The notes under the pieces were generated by a model. The model made no database searches. It was not told the origin of the DNA and saw only the letters and a program-made list of their open reading frames with translations. DNA of 64,000 bases. It comes from Odontesthes bonariensis. Lineage: Eukaryota; Chordata; Actinopteri; Atheriniformes; Atherinopsidae. Positions within the stretch are counted from its first letter, which is position 1. Each line of letters opens with the position of its first letter. The position numbers and the translations under genes are program-made. Below, in pieces: positions 48,501 through 64,000 of the stretch. The stretch is taken from contig NC_134519.1 of NCBI RefSeq assembly GCF_027942865.1, positions 20,928,248 through 20,992,247 of the forward strand, read 5' to 3'.

Positions 48501-48788
48501 AGCACCTCCTTTTTTTTCTGTTCTCAGCACACAGGGGCAGGGGATGAGGGTGGTGGACAGTCTCTGACTTCTTCAGGTAGCTGCCTGAAGGATTTCCGAA
48601 CTCACCCCTTCATTGAATGCCAAGGTGCGCGGGGCTCCTGTCACTACTTCGCCAACCTCTACAGTTTTTGGCTGACAACCGTGAGTCAGACGGAGCAGTT
48701 TATCACTCCAAAGCCTTCCACCATCAAAGCAGCCGAAAAGCAGCGACATAAGACCAGCCAGTGTAATGTCTGCCTTCGAGAACAATAA
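29724..48788 (+). CDS. col4a4: Collagen type IV alpha-4 chain (first exon unresolved)
   Basis: Forty-five phase-consistent exons encode about 1,617 residues of a basement-membrane collagen chain: signal-peptide core (29724-29766), Cys-rich 7S exon (33493-33564), Gly-X-Y helix with breaks (33847-47590) and NC1 (47848-48788). Alpha4 identity rests on the NC1 ([45 protein letters not shown]) and the 7S motif [12 protein letters not shown]. Breaks that align with the human chain also support it ([19 protein letters not shown]). Alpha4 pairs with alpha3 and alpha5 in glomerular and sensory-organ basement membranes; the divergent arrangement with col4a3 suits shared control. The placed exons start inside a codon with no in-frame ATG, so a short upstream exon is missing from the model. 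One intron appears to use a GC donor (42790). The intron after the signal exon is 3.7 kb and carries a foldback transposon. Confidence 0.92.
31201..32481. mobile_element. Tc1-like foldback (palindromic) transposon
   Basis: The two halves are near-perfect reverse complements: arms of about 600 bases (31201-31802 and about 31878-32481) around a loop of about 75 bases. The ends begin CAGTGCACAGTGAAAATGAG and are flanked by TA on both sides (31199-31200, 32482-32483), the Tc1/mariner target duplication. Arms contain transposase-like coding remnants ([14 protein letters not shown] on the plus strand of the right arm), as in the VMVWG block of Tc1 proteins. There is no intact transposase. It sits in the large col4a4 intron between 29767 and 33492. 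Confidence 0.85.
33847..40271 (+). other. col4a4: col4a4 helix exons, N-terminal half
   Basis: The exons are: 33847-33981, 34197-34241, 34685-34801, 35097-35162, 35304-35339, 35499-35561, 35670-35705, 35807-35848, 36011-36094, 36262-36306, 36393-36464, 36539-36583, 36669-36722, 37108-37165, 37616-37717, 38034-38195, 38499-38588, 39269-39360, 39480-39552, 39847-39953, 40097-40271. Up to 36722 all are whole-codon exons beginning with a Gly codon; later ones split Gly codons. The break [18 protein letters not shown] (36011-36094) and DYYCEP (38499-38588) interrupt the helix as in alpha4 chains. Confidence 0.86.
42829..43090 (-). mobile_element. RTE/Rex3-like retroposon 3' end in a col4a4 intron
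   Basis: Same family and nearly the same sequence as 26683-26910, starting 'ccatccatccattatctata' and running to 'ggaggaagccggagtacccg'. It fills much of the 405-base intron between exons 42688-42789 and 43196-43374. Confidence 0.75.
44934..45400 (-). mobile_element. Non-LTR retrotransposon 3' end (Rex1/CR1-like)
   Basis: A (TAGAA)n array at 44934-44962 is followed by 'tactttatttatcccccaat'. Read on the minus strand, 45153-45341 encodes a fragment with [18 protein letters not shown] and [16 protein letters not shown]. This resembles the C-terminal end of fish LINE reverse-transcriptase proteins, followed by the 3' tail. It is 5'-truncated and lies in the intron between col4a4 exons 44125-44232 and 45456-45563. 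Confidence 0.6.
47848..48788 (+). other. col4a4: col4a4 NC1-coding exons
   Basis: The exons are 47848-48036, 48156-48439 and 48528-48788 (stop TAA 48786-48788). NC1 begins near GFLLVIHNQ. Only three exons carry the domain here against five in col4a3: the intron in the middle of the first subdomain's end (ISRC) and the one before the final PSTIK segment are absent. Both C4 repeats keep their cysteines, ending QCNVCLREQ. The Lys of PSTIK matches the sulfilimine lysine of alpha1. Confidence 0.92.
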
Positions 48789-48945
48789 TGTGCCTCATCT
48801 AATGTCAGCTTCATCTTTTAAATATTTCTAACATCTTTTAAGATAATCCATGTTTGAAATCTTACTAAGAGGGTTATAGATAATGAAGAAAAAAAAAAAA
48901 CGGAAGTATGCACTTACTATGGGAAAAGCTTCTCTTTTTTTAATC

Positions 48946-48951
48946 AATAAA
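48946..48951 (+). other. col4a4: col4a4 poly(A) signal
   Basis: AATAAA lies about 158 bases after the stop codon. A second copy is at about 49120. The short distance suggests a compact 3' UTR that ends next to the NYAP2 3' end. Confidence 0.55.
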
Positions 48952-51249
48952 AGATTTTCTATCTTTAATTATAAAGAATGTTTTCATCATTTTTAATTTT
49001 GTGCTTTGACTTTATTTGAACTTGATCATTTTTTTTTCTTTTAGAAAACCTTTCGAAGAAATGTTCAGAGAACCCTCTCTTTTCTTCCTAGTTTTGCTTC
49101 TCCTGAATTAAAATTTTAAAAATAAAGAACATGAGTCATGCTGAGTTCAGTTGCAAGTACACTTTAAAACAAAAGCCACATGCCAAAAAATCCCAAGATA
49201 GGTGAAAATGGATCGTTTCAACAGGAGAGTTTCAAGTTCATATTTATTTATACCTCTCAACAGAACCCAAGTGACAATCAGAATACAGTACTTTTTTTTT
49301 CCTCTCAAACATGTTTTTTCCTTTTTTCTTTAATAATGCAAAACAAGAGAACACTCAGTGCAATAAGACAGAGGACTGACAGTGCGGTGCTCTCTCTACC
49401 TTTTCACAGTGCACGTTTATACACACAAAGAGATTGTACATCATCATTATTACATTTCCAAACTCCACCCACCAATGTCATGACGGGGCAAAGTGAATGT
49501 CTTAAAACAATCATTTTTAACTTGCATACAGTGTAGCTTGGCACACACTCAGAAACACACACAGCTCTCTCCCTCACACACATACAGTTACAACAAAGGG
49601 GGACCTCTGTATCACTGATCCTCATCAAATAAGGGGTACTGCACTTGCTCTCTCTGGGCTAGCTCTGGGCTCCAAAATCCATACAGTTTTGGCAATGTCG
49701 ACCATGCATTTTATGTGCAAAAGAAAACCAATTGAGATGAAGTAAGGAGGGGCTTGAGGTAGAGGGAGAGAACAGGAGGAGAAGGGCATGTATATGAACA
49801 GCCTGATTCAGTGTGATGGAAGATGAGGTTAGTGCAGTTAAAAAAACTAAATAAAACAAAAAAAGATTTGTAGGCCCCTGTGCAACCCCTCGGTAGAGCT
49901 GTTGCCATGTGATAGGTCCTTCAACGATTTGATCTCTAAAATGGTTGCCAGCCAATTAATAGGGAACATCATCAGAGACAACCAAATATAGATGACTGCA
50001 TGTTACACATAGCCAGTCTCCTGAGACTTTTCCTTTCAACCAATAAATTGAAACACACATGGCACAACTCATTAGTCCTAAAATTTTCAAAAAAATATAT
50101 ATAAGCATAATCTTGAAAGTTATTTCTTAAGCAAGTGCATATGGCTATTATTATAATCTGCAGTAAAATGAAGAAATCCTCTAAAAGCTCAGGTGTTGAT
50201 TGTACAGGCTGGTTGTTGGCATCAAGTATTTACACTGTCATGGTGCTCGCAGTGTGCACGGCAATGTAAGGGTGCTGGCACTTGCCAGCCATTGCCACCG
50301 ACCCCATTTTAAATGACCAACCATCCAAAGTGCAACCGCACTCATGTTTTACACGCTTTGGCTGGTCTTCAAAATTAAACTGTTCATTAATGTATGTTCT
50401 AATTTTCTACCTCTCCGACTCATCCTCATAGTGTATCTTAGAATACAGCAGAAACATTTCCCACCTCCTCTGTCCTCCACAAAATGCCAGCCAACATGTT
50501 TTCCTATAAAACAATTCAACCGCTTCAAAAGGCTTTGACATAGTGACAACACAGTTTCTCACCGTAATATACAAACTGATGCACACAAAGTTTCCTGTTT
50601 CTGTTCTAGGACCAACTGTTGTACATTCTAGAACACACTGGACCAGGCGTGGAAAGCCCTGGAATCTAAAGCATGTTGACGTTCACTCCTCAACTTACAA
50701 TACAACAGTAAAAATGTAAAGTATATAGAGATAGAATTGAGCAGTCCATTCGTTGTAGTGCTTCGAGCACAAAAAAAACCAAAAGTGTTGGGCATAAGAA
50801 AATTATGCTACTACAGTACAAGTATCAATATATTATGATTTCAAATGTAAAACAACCTAAACAAAAATAACCAAAAAACGAAAACAAAGATTAGATTGCA
50901 TCTACATCTACTATACATAATTTAAGATGCTTTTTGATCCCCGCCATTTCATTAGAAAATATCTATTCATCATCAAATATCTACTCTAATTATAATACAA
51001 GAGTCCAGTCACAGGAAATAGAAAAATATCAAATATCGATGATGATAAGAAAACATGACAACCTGAACGAGCAGAAATATTGCTGTGGTAACCACCATGG
51101 TCCTTTGACATCAGCAGTATCATCCCTCTGGTCCTCTATGTGGTTGCTAAGAAGTCTCTGATGGAGCAGGAGAGAATCAGTACAACCTGTCAGGGAGAGG
51201 AAGTGGGTAACTGGGGTTGTGTGGTATGGAGGTGTAAGTTATTTTAATG
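48952..51249 (-). other. Presumed nyap2 3' UTR and convergent junction
   Basis: There is no coding sequence. On the minus strand this is directly downstream of the nyap2 stop (51250-51252). AATAAA on that strand occurs at 49011-49016, and others occur near 49243, so the region may be a 2-kb 3' UTR. That length would be typical of neuronal transcripts, but it is inferred only. Confidence 0.45.

Positions 51250-64000
<12,751 letters not shown>

Overview
The window looks like nuclear DNA of a teleost fish. The genes have many short exons with GT–AG introns. Copies of repeats typical of fish genomes lie in the introns and between genes: tRNA-derived SINEs, RTE/Rex3-like retroposon 3' ends, a Tc1-like foldback element, and CA and GATA microsatellites. 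No prokaryotic, plasmid or viral gene was recognised.

Four protein-coding genes can be supported. (1) On the minus strand at 2018-3083 is a compact two-exon gene for a 108-residue preprohormone ending in CRTFYWKSWASC. It has the layout and intron position of a somatostatin/cortistatin gene but a divergent ring. (2) On the minus strand at 5413-28303 is a type IV collagen alpha3-like gene (col4a3), complete from signal peptide through 7S start, interrupted Gly-X-Y helix and NC1 domain. I could phase 52 coding exons, giving about 1,653 residues. (3) On the plus strand at about 29724-48788 is a col4a4-like gene, head-to-head with col4a3; only its first coding exon is unresolved. (4) On the minus strand at 51250-63122, running off the right edge at its 5' end, is a NYAP2-like gene encoding a PI3K-binding neuronal adaptor. 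It carries a very large exon of Arg/Asp-Ser-Lys-Asp-Arg repeats.

The layout from left to right is: non-coding DNA (1-1847); the somatostatin-like gene; a 2.3-kb spacer; col4a3 read leftward; a 1.4-kb head-to-head interval that should hold the shared promoter; col4a4 read rightward, with a 1.28-kb foldback transposon in its first large intron; a tail-to-tail junction with NYAP2 near 49 kb; then NYAP2 introns, one holding a 1.25-kb minisatellite. The pairing of col4a3 with col4a4, and NYAP2 on the col4a4 side, resembles the human 2q36 region. Here NYAP2 touches col4a4 directly, and IRS1 and RHBDD1, which I recall between them in human, are not seen.

In function, the alpha3 and alpha4 chains (with alpha5, not here) form the basement-membrane network of kidney glomerulus, eye and ear, and divergent transcription suits their co-expression. 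NYAP2 and the peptide gene are neighbours without an evident functional link. The most interesting items are the divergent somatostatin-family peptide, the repeat expansion in NYAP2, two phase-supported GC-AG introns in the collagen genes, a collagen exon-like block whose donor site looks broken, and the foldback transposon.
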